This document shows positions 1 through 7,720 of a DNA stretch of 24,262 bases, one piece after another. The notes below the pieces were generated by a model. The model did not search any database. It was not told the DNA's origin and saw only the letters and a list, made by a program, of their open reading frames with translations. The stretch is from an uncultured Spirochaetaceae bacterium (GTDB lineage Bacteria; Spirochaetota; Spirochaetia; Sphaerochaetales; Sphaerochaetaceae). The DNA lies in assembly GCA_946414625.1 (NCBI GenBank), contig CAMKPI010000004.1, positions 1 to 24,262 on the forward strand. The letters run 5' to 3'. Position 1 is the stretch's first letter; the number at the start of each line of letters is the position of its first letter. Position numbers and translations under genes: made by a program.

Positions 1-1110
1 TGTAGGTCGGATGTGTGTAGGTCCAGTCCATGTCCGAATGGATCAGCGTCCCTTCGCATGGTCCAAGCTGACTGACGACATCCCTGACCTGTTCTAGGCT
101 CATGTGTCTGCTGATTCTGTAGGAAACAATCTCACGGTTCCAGATATCCATCACCGCAGCTATGTAGACCCATCCCTCATCTGTAGGCAGATAAGTGATG
201 TCTGTCACAAGCTTCTGCATAGGTTTGTCTGTTGAGAAGTCTCTTGCAAGTACATTGCTCGGAAGCTCGACGGGATTCTCCTTGAAGGCCAGATAGTGGT
301 TCTTCGGATAACGTCTTCTGCGAATCTTGGCATGCAGATTGAACTTACCCATACACGCTCGACACGCTTGTGGTTGAGTTTCTCTGCAAACCCCTCATTC
401 ACAAGCCATTTTGCCATTCTCTTGGACCCGTAGGCCCACCGGTTCTGCTCCTGGACGCATCTGATGGCCTCAGAGAGCTTCTTGTCTTTCTGGTTCTCGT
501 CATTCTCATGGCTCTTCCAGAAGTGATAGGTGCTGGAACTCAGTCCAAGCTCTTCAAGACATCTTTTGAGAGGGATTCCAAGTCTTCTACATTCGCCAAT
601 CGCTCGTAAAGTCTTTTTTTTTGAGGATCCGTCTCGTTTTCCGCGCAGACACGGAAGTACGTTCCGTAGATAGTAATTCCTTCTTGTAGCGATTTGATTT
701 TCTTCTGGTCTTTTATCATGGGAACCTCCTTTCCGGGGTCTGCCCCGTTTTCTGGAGCAGACTCCGTACTCATTATAATTCCTTTTCCACATCTTCAGTG
801 TGTTTTCTGGAATCCCGTACTCAGCGACAATCTCCGCCCATGTTGTCTCTGATTCGGAAATGGCTTTTACAATTTCGACCTTTCCTGATTCCGTCAGAGT
901 ATAATCAAAGTTCCTGAATCTAGACTCAAGCCAAGAATAGTCGCCAGAGTCAAAGGAATTCACTATTCTGCGAGCATATCTCCTGTTCATTCCAATTTGA
1001 TTTGCAATGAACTCTCCTCTGAAGCCTTTTTTGTAGAGCTCAAGAAATCTCTTTTTCTGTTCTTCTGTTATTTTAGGCAAAATGAAACCCCCATTGTGGA
1101 TTTGCTCCAA
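1..1110 (-). pseudogene. IS3-family transposase (OrfAB), frame-disrupted and cut by window edge
   Basis: The N-terminal part carries two helix-turn-helix segments and a GRPRK basic motif. The next part is the HTH_21 region (SSSTYHFW, then NHKRVERV). The integrase core follows with TDITYLP (first catalytic Asp), VMDIWNREIVSY and HSDMDW (second Asp); the catalytic Glu would lie beyond position 1. The core is not in frame with the N-terminus: at about 352 a one-base change is needed to join RVERV to MGKFNLHAKIRRRR. A second break is likely near 720-722, because the segment 620-720 reads more like an OrfA coiled coil (KDQKKIKSLQ...AENE) in the neighbouring frame. A run of nine A on the coding strand (614-622) fits the -1 slippery site of this family. 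Start is uncertain: TTG at 1110, or TTG at 1080, which has GGGGG 7 nt upstream. Confidence 0.8.
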
Positions 1111-1129
1111 TCAATGGGGGGTCGGTTCA
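1..1129 (-). mobile_element. IS3-family insertion sequence, right end (left end outside window)
   Basis: The block contains a disrupted IS3-type transposase reading leftward. It ends at 1129 with a terminus that on the minus strand begins TGAACCGACCCCCC, the TG...CA style of IS3-family ends. A 9-bp perfect inverted repeat (CCCCCATTG at 1088-1096, CAATGGGGG at 1112-1120) lies just inside the terminus. The element sits 20 bp past the 3' end of the tRNA-Ser gene and in the same orientation. The other terminus and any target duplication are not visible, so the exact boundary is inferred. Confidence 0.75.
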
Positions 1130-1149
1130 GATTGGCAACCCTTTTTTGT

Positions 1150-1234
1150 CGGAGAGACCGGGATTCGAACCCGGGAAGGCTTTCACCTTACACGACTTCC
1201 AATCGTGCACCTTCGACCGCTCGGACATCTCTCC
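1150..1234 (-). tRNA. tRNA-Ser (anticodon GGA)
   Basis: On the minus strand the 7-bp acceptor stem GGAGAGA/TCTCTCC is complete. The anticodon stem CACGA/TCGTG encloses the loop TTGGAAG, giving anticodon GGA, which reads UCC and UCU. The T arm is CCGGG TTCGAAT CCCGG. A long variable arm (AAGG...CCTT) is present, as required for a class II serine tRNA. The discriminator base is G (1150) and CCA is not encoded. No terminator is seen in the 20 bp before the insertion sequence, so transcripts may run into the element. Confidence 0.97.
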
Positions 1235-1316
1235 TTTTGCGATTCCGCGCATCCCGATAATCTTAAAGACTCTCCGTTTCGGGAATCTCAGACCATTTGA
1301 GATACGCAACATGGCG

Positions 1317-1345
1317 AGTCTAGCAAAATCCGGAATTTTTGTCCA
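1317..1345 (-). promoter_or_regulatory. Candidate promoter for tRNA-Ser
   Basis: On the minus strand TGGACA (1345-1340, five of six matches to the -35 consensus) is followed after 17 bp by TAGACT (1322-1317, four of six). The predicted start, near 1310, is about 75 nt upstream of the tRNA 5' end, and no other gene lies in between. Read by eye only. Confidence 0.5.
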
Positions 1346-1850
1346 TACCCTCACATCAAGCGCAAAAACACGCTGAAGATCAGTCATAGCATAAAAAGCA
1401 ATGTGCTTCTACGTCTCGAACGTGACGAGAGTTCATTTAATCCGAGCGTTCACAGCAAAACAAAGAGCTGCGCTTCCGGACCGCGAACATAATCTAATTT
1501 CGTTATTTCCAACCCTGAAGCTTAAAAAGCCATATTCTTCTAAACCACCCCTGAGCGTCAGAGTGCGTCCAACAAGGGGCTCGCCATGGGTCTTTCAAAA
1601 TACTCTGTCTCATACATTCAGAATAGCCACTCAATCAGGACTTCTGCTCTCGCTCTGGTCCCTCCGACCCAAAGCCGGAAACGGATATCCGGGAATCAAG
1701 CGGAGATGATTCGGCAGCAAAACCTCTGCTGCCCCCAGGTCTGTATACCCGCTATCGATTACCGACCATGACACACAGCCCTCATTATTCATGGCCTTGA
1801 TTATTCATGACACAAATCTTCAGGACAAACACGGATCGCTCTGGTGCCTG
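1346..1850. other. Gene-poor spacer with a GC hairpin and short repeats
   Basis: No convincing gene is seen here; the open frames have no recognisable motifs or ribosome sites. A 7-bp GC-rich hairpin (GGCAGCA at 1713-1719, TGCTGCC at 1727-1733) is not followed by a T run in either direction. The decamer ATTATTCATG occurs at 1784-1793 and 1800-1809. CATGACACA occurs at about 1767 and 1806, just upstream of the pyrH promoter. The stretch may be decayed sequence. Confidence 0.4.
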
Positions 1851-1880
1851 CTGACAAGACGCGCAAAGACATGATATGAT
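1851..1880 (+). promoter_or_regulatory. Candidate pyrH promoter
   Basis: CTGACA (1851-1856, five of six) and TATGAT (1875-1880, five of six) are separated by 18 bp. The predicted start near 1887 would give a leader of about 108 nt before the pyrH ATG. Confidence 0.55.
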
Positions 1881-1961
1881 TTTTTGTATCGGCGCAGAGG
1901 AAAGAGCCTTAAGGTCTTTTCGACATCGCTCAAAACCTGTGCACCGGTAAACCATGCGAAA

Positions 1962-1979
1962 CTCCGGAAAAGTCCGGAG
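1962..1979 (+). promoter_or_regulatory. Stem-loop just upstream of the pyrH ribosome site
   Basis: CTCCGGA and TCCGGAG form a perfect 7-bp stem around an AAAG loop. It ends 2 nt before the AGGAAGGA Shine-Dalgarno (1982-1989). It could affect ribosome access or mRNA stability. It has no T run and so is not a terminator. Confidence 0.45.
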
Positions 1980-1994
1980 ACAGGAAGGAAGATA

Positions 1995-2690
1995 ATGGTG
2001 AAAGTTTTGTCAGTAGGCGGGTCTATAATCTCCCCGGACGGACCCGACACAGCTTTTTTGAAGGATTTCACGGCAGGAATCAAAGCTTACCTCGCGGATA
2101 ATCCCGAAGAGAGGCTCGTCATGGTCACAGGCGGAGGCGGACCCGCCCGAAACTACCAATGCGCGTATAGGAGCGTCGTGCCGGAAAGCGAGCAGACCGC
2201 CGATGCAGAGGACTGGCTTGGAATCCGGGCGACCAGAATCAACGCAGAACTAGTGAAGGCCGTTTTCGGAGAATTGTGTAAAGATCCCGTCGTAACCGAC
2301 CCAACGGCTCCCGACGTGTCCTTCACCGGACGCATTCTTGTTGCGGCAGGATGGAAGCCGGGCTTCTCCACAGACACCGACGCCGTGTACCTCGCCCGCA
2401 GATTCAAAGCGAAAAAGGTCGTAAACCTCTCCAACATCAAGAAAGTATATACGGCAGACCCGCGCAAGGATCCGTCAGCAAAACCCATAGACAACATTTC
2501 CTGGGACGACTTCATCGGCAACATAGTCGGCACAGAATGGAAAGCGGGACTCAACGCTCCTTTCGATCCGATTGCATCGGGCATCGCGCGGGAGGAAGGA
2601 ATCACGGTAATCTGCGCAGACGGCAGGAACCTGGAAAACACCCTCTCGATCCTGAAAGGCGACTCTTTTGAAGGAACCGTGATAGGATAA
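1995..2690 (+). CDS. pyrH: UMP kinase, archaeal/spirochaete type
   Basis: The 231-residue product is predicted to phosphorylate UMP to UDP using ATP in cytoplasmic pyrimidine metabolism. It shows the amino-acid-kinase fold motifs: an N-terminal VKVLSVGGS phosphate loop, the glycine-rich VTGGGGPARNY near residue 45, STDTDAVYLA near residue 128, and a nucleotide-binding NLSNIKKVYTADP stretch near 145. From family knowledge, the short, divergent PyrH subgroup of archaea and spirochaetes matches better than the usual bacterial form. The start at 1995 is chosen because AGGAAGGA lies 5 nt upstream and the protein then begins as the family does; the frame stays open upstream but without a ribosome site. 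It is convergent with sbcB (28 bp between stops), with no clear terminator between them. Confidence 0.9.
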   Translation: MVKVLSVGGSIISPDGPDTAFLKDFTAGIKAYLADNPEERLVMVTGGGGPARNYQCAYRSVVPESEQTADAEDWLGIRATRINAELVKAVFGELCKDPVVTDPTAPDVSFTGRILVAAGWKPGFSTDTDAVYLARRFKAKKVVNLSNIKKVYTADPRKDPSAKPIDNISWDDFIGNIVGTEWKAGLNAPFDPIASGIAREEGITVICADGRNLENTLSILKGDSFEGTVIG

Positions 2691-2718
2691 AACGCAGGAT
2701 TCTTCCGTTCCGCCTCAT

Positions 2719-4407
2719 CTAGTCCTCAGTTCTGATTCCGGCAAACATGCACAGTTTCTTGCAGTAGTCAAGCATTTCTCTGCACACTTGCCGGTCTTTT
2801 TTTGTCGTCTTTGCAGACAAAAAAGCCTCCCGTGCACTCTTCATCAGGAACAGCACATCCCTCTCCGGTCTGAGCGGCGGGCAAAGCAGAGAGCGCCTCA
2901 CATGCTTCTTCCAGCCGCTGACATGGGCAAGCGACGCATATTCAAGGTAGTTTCTGCAAATATACCGGTTCAAAAGAGTATTGTACTTTTTGTTCTCAAA
3001 CTTCAGGTCAAGGTCGGTCAGTTTTTCTTTGTCCGTATTCCTGACAATGGTAAAGAGCGTCTTATCGATATTCGACGGAAATGAATCTGCATACAAGGTT
3101 AAGTCAGGATCATCGGTGCGTGGCTCAATCTCCGTTTTCTTCAAGGTCAGGACAAAACGCCGGATGTCGAAAAGGCGTTTATCAAGCATGCGACCCCGTT
3201 CCACAGAAACGGATCTGTCCAACGCGAGCCGTTTCCAATCCTCGTCGCCACGCAGGACCGAGACCGGAGATATAAAAGGAGTCTTGTTAATCCGCACACC
3301 GATGACTCCGGGTATTTTATCAAGCGCTGAATAATACGTATGAGAAAAACCCGATTTCTCAGAGTTTTTTTCGGAGTCTTTTACAGAATCGTTTCCCGAG
3401 CCGGAATTGAAGCATCCATCGGTACTCCCGCCATCCGACCCCTCCCCGCAGGAACCTTCATCGCATAGCCCCTGGGCATCCGGTGTGCTGACAATTCCTT
3501 TGAGTTCCGCGCTTTTATCCATCCGCGAAACCCTGTCCACGGCAGAGAGAAGGTCCCGTGTGTCATACGAAAGATTGAAGCAGATCATCAGGTTCCTGTC
3601 CGCCGGATCCTCACAAAGAGGATAGAGAGCCCTCGTGCAGCCGCTCGGAGACGTGAAATTGAACTGCTGGTACAACACGATGTTCTTCTCCACATCCGGA
3701 CCGTGCTGGAAACACTCATAAAGATTCTGTTTAAACTTGAATTCCAGATAATAATCGAACAGGGCACGCTGCTTCTCACGTATCAGACGGGCAAGCGCAA
3801 TTGTAGCCCTAACATCAGACAAGGCATCATGGGCGTTCTCATGGTCTATACCGTTGGCTCGGGTAAGAACTTCCAGTCGCAGCACCGGGTTTCCATTCTC
3901 CTCGTTCTCCGGCCAAATTATCCCGTCCGGACGCAGGTCGTGGCAGGCTCTTGCAAGAGTGAGCACGTCCATTGTGGAATTGCCTCCGTCCCAGAACCAC
4001 CTGTACGGATCCAAAAAATTTCGATACAAGGAATTACGAATGAACTCATCATCAAACGCAGAGGAATTGAAGCCAGCAATGCAGGTGCCTGGAACGCTGA
4101 AAATATTGTTTATGGTATTGATAGCCTCGGCTTCAGGCACTCCGTTTTCCATAGCATAGAGAGGACTTATCCCCGTTTTCAGCGACGCTTCAAGGGACGG
4201 AACATAGTCGGCTGGAGGCTTCACATACAGCACCACGGGCGGCTCGATTTCGTTCAGTTCCGTGTCTGTCCGTATGCACGCAAACTGACAGATCCTGTCA
4301 TAGGCAGGATTAACGCCGAAAGTTTCCAGATCGTACCAAACAAAGGAGCGAATCCTGCCGCTCTGTTCGCGAGCCTCCAAAATCCTGTTAATCTTTGCAA
4401 AATCCAT
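2719..4407 (-). CDS. sbcB: Exodeoxyribonuclease I (DEDDh exonuclease)
   Basis: The 562-residue product is predicted to degrade single-stranded DNA 3' to 5' in recombination and repair. The DEDDh signature is complete: WYDLETFG (Asp and Glu near residues 26 and 28), GFNSSAFDDEF, and HDALSDV. The central and C-terminal regions (KFKQNLYECFQHGPDVEKN; NRYICRNYLEY) fit the SH3-like and helical parts of ExoI. It is longer than the E. coli enzyme (475 residues), partly through a Ser/Gly/Asp-rich linker of about 40 residues around 330-370. ATG at 4407 is preferred over the in-frame ATG at 4422: 4422 lies upstream of the predicted -10 element, whereas 4407 is 6 nt past it. There is no Shine-Dalgarno, so the mRNA may be leaderless. 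Confidence 0.92.
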   Translation of the reverse strand: MDFAKINRILEAREQSGRIRSFVWYDLETFGVNPAYDRICQFACIRTDTELNEIEPPVVLYVKPPADYVPSLEASLKTGISPLYAMENGVPEAEAINTINNIFSVPGTCIAGFNSSAFDDEFIRNSLYRNFLDPYRWFWDGGNSTMDVLTLARACHDLRPDGIIWPENEENGNPVLRLEVLTRANGIDHENAHDALSDVRATIALARLIREKQRALFDYYLEFKFKQNLYECFQHGPDVEKNIVLYQQFNFTSPSGCTRALYPLCEDPADRNLMICFNLSYDTRDLLSAVDRVSRMDKSAELKGIVSTPDAQGLCDEGSCGEGSDGGSTDGCFNSGSGNDSVKDSEKNSEKSGFSHTYYSALDKIPGVIGVRINKTPFISPVSVLRGDEDWKRLALDRSVSVERGRMLDKRLFDIRRFVLTLKKTEIEPRTDDPDLTLYADSFPSNIDKTLFTIVRNTDKEKLTDLDLKFENKKYNTLLNRYICRNYLEYASLAHVSGWKKHVRRSLLCPPLRPERDVLFLMKSAREAFLSAKTTKKDRQVCREMLDYCKKLCMFAGIRTED

Positions 4408-4412
4408 AATAT

Positions 4413-4442
4413 ATGATAACATGATTCTAAAGTACTCGTCAA
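4413..4442 (-). promoter_or_regulatory. sbcB promoter, apparently leaderless
   Basis: TTGACG (4442-4437, five of six) and TATCAT (4418-4413, five of six) are separated by 18 bp. The ATG of sbcB begins 6 nt after the -10 element (A at 4407), the distance at which transcription normally starts. No Shine-Dalgarno is present. Confidence 0.65.
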
Positions 4443-4464
4443 GTTGCGAAGCAAAGTTTTACAG

Positions 4465-4493
4465 TCGCAACATGGCAGATTATGCTGTATAAT
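4465..4493 (+). promoter_or_regulatory. Candidate hexokinase promoter
   Basis: A perfect TATAAT lies at 4488-4493. The best -35 at 17 bp spacing is TCGCAA (4465-4470), which is weak. The predicted start near 4500 would give a leader of about 43 nt containing AAGGAG. It is divergent from the sbcB promoter, with a gap of only about 22 bp between the two -35 elements. Confidence 0.5.
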
Positions 4494-4542
4494 TTCAATG
4501 TTCATTATTATCACCCGGCCTATCAAGGAGTGCACACGCCAA

Positions 4543-5937
4543 ATGAAAGCCAGCATTTTCTTACACAACAACAATTTACTTCCAGAATCAGTCGACATGG
4601 ATGCAATCGTGAAGCTGATTTTAAGAGAAATGGACGCAGCCGTGAAAGGCGAGGCGTCGAGCCTTTCGATGCTGAACAGCCGTCTCAGGGCAGACTATCC
4701 GAGGCAGAAACAGGGTACACTCTGCTCAAATGCTTCCGCACCAGAAGCAGTCGTTCACGACGCAGATGTCGCAAAGAAAGCTGCTTTCAGCGGGGATAAC
4801 ACAGAAGGGAAAACTGTCTTAGCAATTGACGCGGGCGGCACCAATTTCCGGGCATGTCTTGTTAATTTCAAGCCGGACGGCGGATACGAGACAAGCGGCC
4901 TCACAGCGACAAAAATGCCAGGAACCGACACAGAGGTTTCAGCGGAAGCCTTCTATTCGGAAGTCTCACAGAGAATCCGAAGCCTCGTGGAAAAGGCGGA
5001 CCGCATAGGCTTCTGCTTCTCATATCCTGCCATAACATTCGAAAACGTCACGGGCGTAGACGGAATCCCGATTAAACTCACAAAGGAAATCAAAGCCGGA
5101 GGGATCATAGGAAAACCGCTCGGGGAGAATATTTTCAGATGTCTTGCCGAGTCTGGAATCGACATGTCGAGAAAAAAGATGGTAATTCTGAACGACACCG
5201 TCGCGACGCTCCTCGCGGCAGTTCCTCAAGCCGCTAAATCCGGCGCGGATGAGGCGTTGGGCTTCATCCTGGGAACAGGAACGAACTGCGCTCATACGGA
5301 GAACGGTTGGGTGATAAACCAGGAATCGGGAGGCTTGGATCTCTCTCTGGGGCAGTTGGACAGTGATTTTTTCCAAACTACAGCGCAGCCCGAAACACAG
5401 AAGTTCGAGAAAATGATCTCCGGCGGATATATCGGTCCCTTTGTCCTGTTTGTCTTGTCCAGAGCTGTTTTGGAAGGGGTTTTTTCCGAGGAATTCACCC
5501 TGCCTGAAAGAATCTCAACGGCAGATGTCGGATCTTTCCTGCTCTCAGAGCCGGGGTGTATGTTTGGCTCCGCCGCAGAAGCGGACAAGCGTGCTGCCGC
5601 TGAAATATGCACAAGTGTGACGGCTCGCTCAGCGCGTCTTGCCGCATGTATGCTCGCAGCCTCTGCAATAAGATCTCTCAAAGTCTCCGACAGCGTCCCG
5701 AACGCCGGAAACGGAGCCAACACAGACTCACTCATGCTGGATACAACCAAAAATCAGGCTCCCAGGAAAATTATAATAAATGCAGATGGCACAACGTTTT
5801 ACAAATTACCAAAACTCAGAGAAAAAACCATAGATGCGCTCACAAAGTTCCTAAGTCGGTATAATATAAACCCTGAGTTCATACACATCGAAGACTCTCC
5901 TACCATCGGAGCCGCTGTGGCTGCACTGACAATTTGA
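4543..5937 (+). CDS. hxk: Hexokinase, eukaryotic type
   Basis: The 464-residue product is predicted to phosphorylate glucose or related hexoses with ATP at the head of glycolysis. Motifs in order: SSLSMLNSRL near residue 45; the phosphate-binding AIDAGGTNFRACLV near 93; FSYPAITFENVTG (the hexokinase signature region) near 165; ILNDTVATLLA with the catalytic Asp near 217; LGFILGTGTNCAHTE; and NQESGGLD near 258. This layout is that of eukaryotic hexokinases, not of ROK or bacterial glucokinases; such an enzyme is known in Treponema. The start at 4543 follows AAGGAG (4525-4530); the upstream in-frame ATG at 4444 precedes the predicted promoter. About 40 residues near 400-440 diverge from the family pattern. 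No clear terminator follows. Confidence 0.9.
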   Translation: MKASIFLHNNNLLPESVDMDAIVKLILREMDAAVKGEASSLSMLNSRLRADYPRQKQGTLCSNASAPEAVVHDADVAKKAAFSGDNTEGKTVLAIDAGGTNFRACLVNFKPDGGYETSGLTATKMPGTDTEVSAEAFYSEVSQRIRSLVEKADRIGFCFSYPAITFENVTGVDGIPIKLTKEIKAGGIIGKPLGENIFRCLAESGIDMSRKKMVILNDTVATLLAAVPQAAKSGADEALGFILGTGTNCAHTENGWVINQESGGLDLSLGQLDSDFFQTTAQPETQKFEKMISGGYIGPFVLFVLSRAVLEGVFSEEFTLPERISTADVGSFLLSEPGCMFGSAAEADKRAAAEICTSVTARSARLAACMLAASAIRSLKVSDSVPNAGNGANTDSLMLDTTKNQAPRKIIINADGTTFYKLPKLREKTIDALTKFLSRYNINPEFIHIEDSPTIGAAVAALTI

Positions 5938-6296
5938 TAGCATAAACCCTTACCGGATGGCGTCAGCTTTTTGAGCGGCGCCGCGGGAGGGGCTCCGAAA
6001 AATACCAGAGCCCGGATTCACAACCCGAATTCACAAACCCGTCCAGGCTCTTTCCAAGGGGATTCAGGCGCGCCACGAGACTCTGTCTTTTGACTCTGTC
6101 TGTTTTCACAATCCTCTGTCAGTGCTTCGCAAGGGGCCGCCAGCGTTTTCACCGGTATTAGCAGCACATCCCGAGATCCGCTCCGACATTGCTCAGGGCT
6201 CCGCCAGCGTTTTCACGGATTCTGAAGGGGTCTCCCGGATCATTTCGGCGCTGATGTACCAGTGTCGACGATTTGCGAAAAATTTCCTAAAACTTC
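5938..6296. repeat. Intergenic spacer between convergent genes, with a 16-nt direct repeat
   Basis: No gene is supported here. The 16-mer CCGCCAGCGTTTTCAC occurs exactly at 6137-6152 and 6201-6216, 64 bp apart. GACTCTGTC is also repeated near 6079 and 6093. AGAGCC...GGCTCT followed by TTT (about 6008-6055) could form a long-loop stem, but no convincing terminator was found for either convergent gene. Confidence 0.5.
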
Positions 6297-7016
6297 CTAG
6301 AACAGCCTTTCGGCGAGACGCCCAAGGATCGGCGCAAAAACCAGCGCAAAAGTGAAATTGGCAGTCTTGAATTTCTTCAAGCCAAGAAGACCCAACCCTA
6401 TCATTATCAAAAGAACACCGCCGGCTGCGGAGAGCTCCCCTATTCCAAGAGGCCCGAGCAAAGGCTCTATCCAGCCCCCGAGCAAAGTGAAAAAACCTTG
6501 GTAAACAAGAATAAACAGAGCTGAAAACACAACCCCTATACCGTAGACGGAACCGAAAACAACAGCCATGCAGCCGTCCATCACCGATTTGATGAAGATT
6601 GTGGACATCTCTCCGCTAACACCAGCCTGGATAGAGCCCACAACGGACATCGCCCCGCTGCAAAAAAGGACCGAGGCATTGAGAAATCCGTGCGCGAACC
6701 GTGCGCCCGGGGACATCCCCTCCTCCACTACGTCCTGCTCTGACTCGCCGAGGAGCCTCGAAATCTTTTCCCCCAGAGACAAAATCCTGTCCTCCAGCCT
6801 CAAGGCATAACCCAAAAAGCCTCCTAGAAGCAGAGAAACAAGCAGGGAGAGAAAATTTGAAGACTGGAGTGCCATCTGAATTCCCATGACAATGGTCGTG
6901 AGACCCGCACAGGAGAAAACAACATCCCTGAATGATTCTCCAACCCTTTTTCCAACCAGAAGCCCCAAAACACCGCCTGCGATAACAGCAAAGCAATTTA
7001 CAAACACCGCAATCAT
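6297..7016 (-). CDS. DUF554 family membrane protein
   Basis: The 239-residue product is very hydrophobic, with about seven predicted membrane segments. The N-terminus MIAVFVNCFAVIAGGVLG and following CAGLTTIVMGIQMAL match the DUF554 (YdfK/YqgA-like) pattern. Later segments include a conserved small-residue stretch (FCSGAMSVVGSIQAG) and a C-terminal AAGGVLLIMIGLGLLGLKK. The biochemical role of the family is not established; transport is often supposed. ATG at 7016 is chosen because it gives the family N-terminus. The same frame stays open far upstream, but that part overlaps the divergent gene and looks like its antisense. No Shine-Dalgarno is seen; a TATATT hexamer ends 7 nt before the ATG. 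Confidence 0.88.
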   Translation of the reverse strand: MIAVFVNCFAVIAGGVLGLLVGKRVGESFRDVVFSCAGLTTIVMGIQMALQSSNFLSLLVSLLLGGFLGYALRLEDRILSLGEKISRLLGESEQDVVEEGMSPGARFAHGFLNASVLFCSGAMSVVGSIQAGVSGEMSTIFIKSVMDGCMAVVFGSVYGIGVVFSALFILVYQGFFTLLGGWIEPLLGPLGIGELSAAGGVLLIMIGLGLLGLKKFKTANFTFALVFAPILGRLAERLF

Positions 7017-7026
7017 TATCAATAAT
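6997..7026 (+). promoter_or_regulatory. Candidate promoter of the MobA-like gene
   Basis: TTTACA (6997-7002, five of six) and AATAAT (7021-7026, five of six) are separated by 18 bp. The predicted start near 7033 leaves a leader of about 33 nt. The -10 element overlaps the opposing -10 candidate of the DUF554 gene, so the two directions could exclude each other. Confidence 0.5.
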
Positions 7027-7052
7027 ATAGCATAGAGTAAGTTTTTACTAAA
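7024..7052 (-). promoter_or_regulatory. Candidate promoter of the DUF554 gene
   Basis: TATATT (7029-7024) is a good -10 hexamer ending 7 nt before the ATG at 7016. The -35 at 17 bp spacing, TTTAGT, is poor (three of six). If it is used, the message would be leaderless or nearly so. Confidence 0.35.
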
Positions 7053-7065
7053 GTGAGGCCGATAC

Positions 7066-7716
7066 ATGTATGTGGTTCTTTTGGCAGCAGGACTCTCTAC
7101 GCGGATGGGGGAGATGAACAAGCTGCTTCTTCCCGTTGACGGAAAGCCTCTCATCCTCCGCAGCGCCATCGAAGCCATGAATTTTCTGCGCACTCTTGAT
7201 ACGGACGGAACGCTTCTTATCGTGACAGGACACGAGGCGGACAAGGTTCGCGCCGCAGTGGAGCCACCGCTTGAAGAAGCACTAAAAGAATTCAGAGCCG
7301 AAAACAGAAATGAAAACGTGCAGAAAAAAAACCTCACACTCCGATTTGTCCACAATCCTGAATACATGAAAGGGCAGTTCACTTCCGCACGGAAAGGAGT
7401 GCAAAGCATTCCCCACGGTGAAGATTTTTTTATCATGCTTGGAGACATGGCAAAAATCAGATCTTTCCATTACACACAAGTGCTTAAAAACGCCGATTCC
7501 GATTTCGATGCTGCGCGACCCGTCTTCCAGGGCGTCCCGGGCCATCCGGTGCTCTTCAAAAGCTGTGCTGAAAGCAGAATTCTCTCCGCACCGGAGAGCG
7601 AGAAGATGAGCACCGCTCTTAAAAGCCTGAAGGTCCAGAGAATCAATATGGCAGACCCTGCATACATACAGGATATGGACACCCCTGCGGATTATTCAGC
7701 TCTCACCAAGGAATAG
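7066..7716 (+). CDS. MobA/MocA-like nucleotidyltransferase
   Basis: The 216-residue product has the NTP-transferase fold. LLAAGLSTRMG with a following Lys-rich MNKLLLPVDGKPLI at residues 5-30 is the nucleotide-binding signature, and LIVTGHEADKV follows. FFIMLGDMAKI holds the metal-binding Asp near residue 127, where MocA-type enzymes usually read GDQP. GVPGHPVLF and DMDTPADY complete the family pattern. The closest match by motif is the molybdenum-cofactor cytidylyl/guanylyltransferase group (MocA/CoxI-like), but no molybdenum enzyme or cofactor gene is nearby, so the substrate is unknown. The start at 7066 is preceded by GTGAGG at suitable spacing. It is divergent from the DUF554 gene (49 bp). 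Confidence 0.8.
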   Translation: MYVVLLAAGLSTRMGEMNKLLLPVDGKPLILRSAIEAMNFLRTLDTDGTLLIVTGHEADKVRAAVEPPLEEALKEFRAENRNENVQKKNLTLRFVHNPEYMKGQFTSARKGVQSIPHGEDFFIMLGDMAKIRSFHYTQVLKNADSDFDAARPVFQGVPGHPVLFKSCAESRILSAPESEKMSTALKSLKVQRINMADPAYIQDMDTPADYSALTKE

Positions 7717-7720
7717 GAGC

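Noticed and set aside
1127..1387. An 86-codon minus-strand open frame running through the tRNA-Ser gene
   Set aside because: Its C-terminal half is the tRNA itself read as protein, a well-known artefact; it has no recognisable domain.
2691..2718. A shared terminator between pyrH and sbcB
   Set aside because: The 28-bp gap has no stable stem or T run.
7017..7448. N-terminal extension of the DUF554 frame
   Set aside because: This part is antisense to the MobA-like gene; the family N-terminus starts at 7016.
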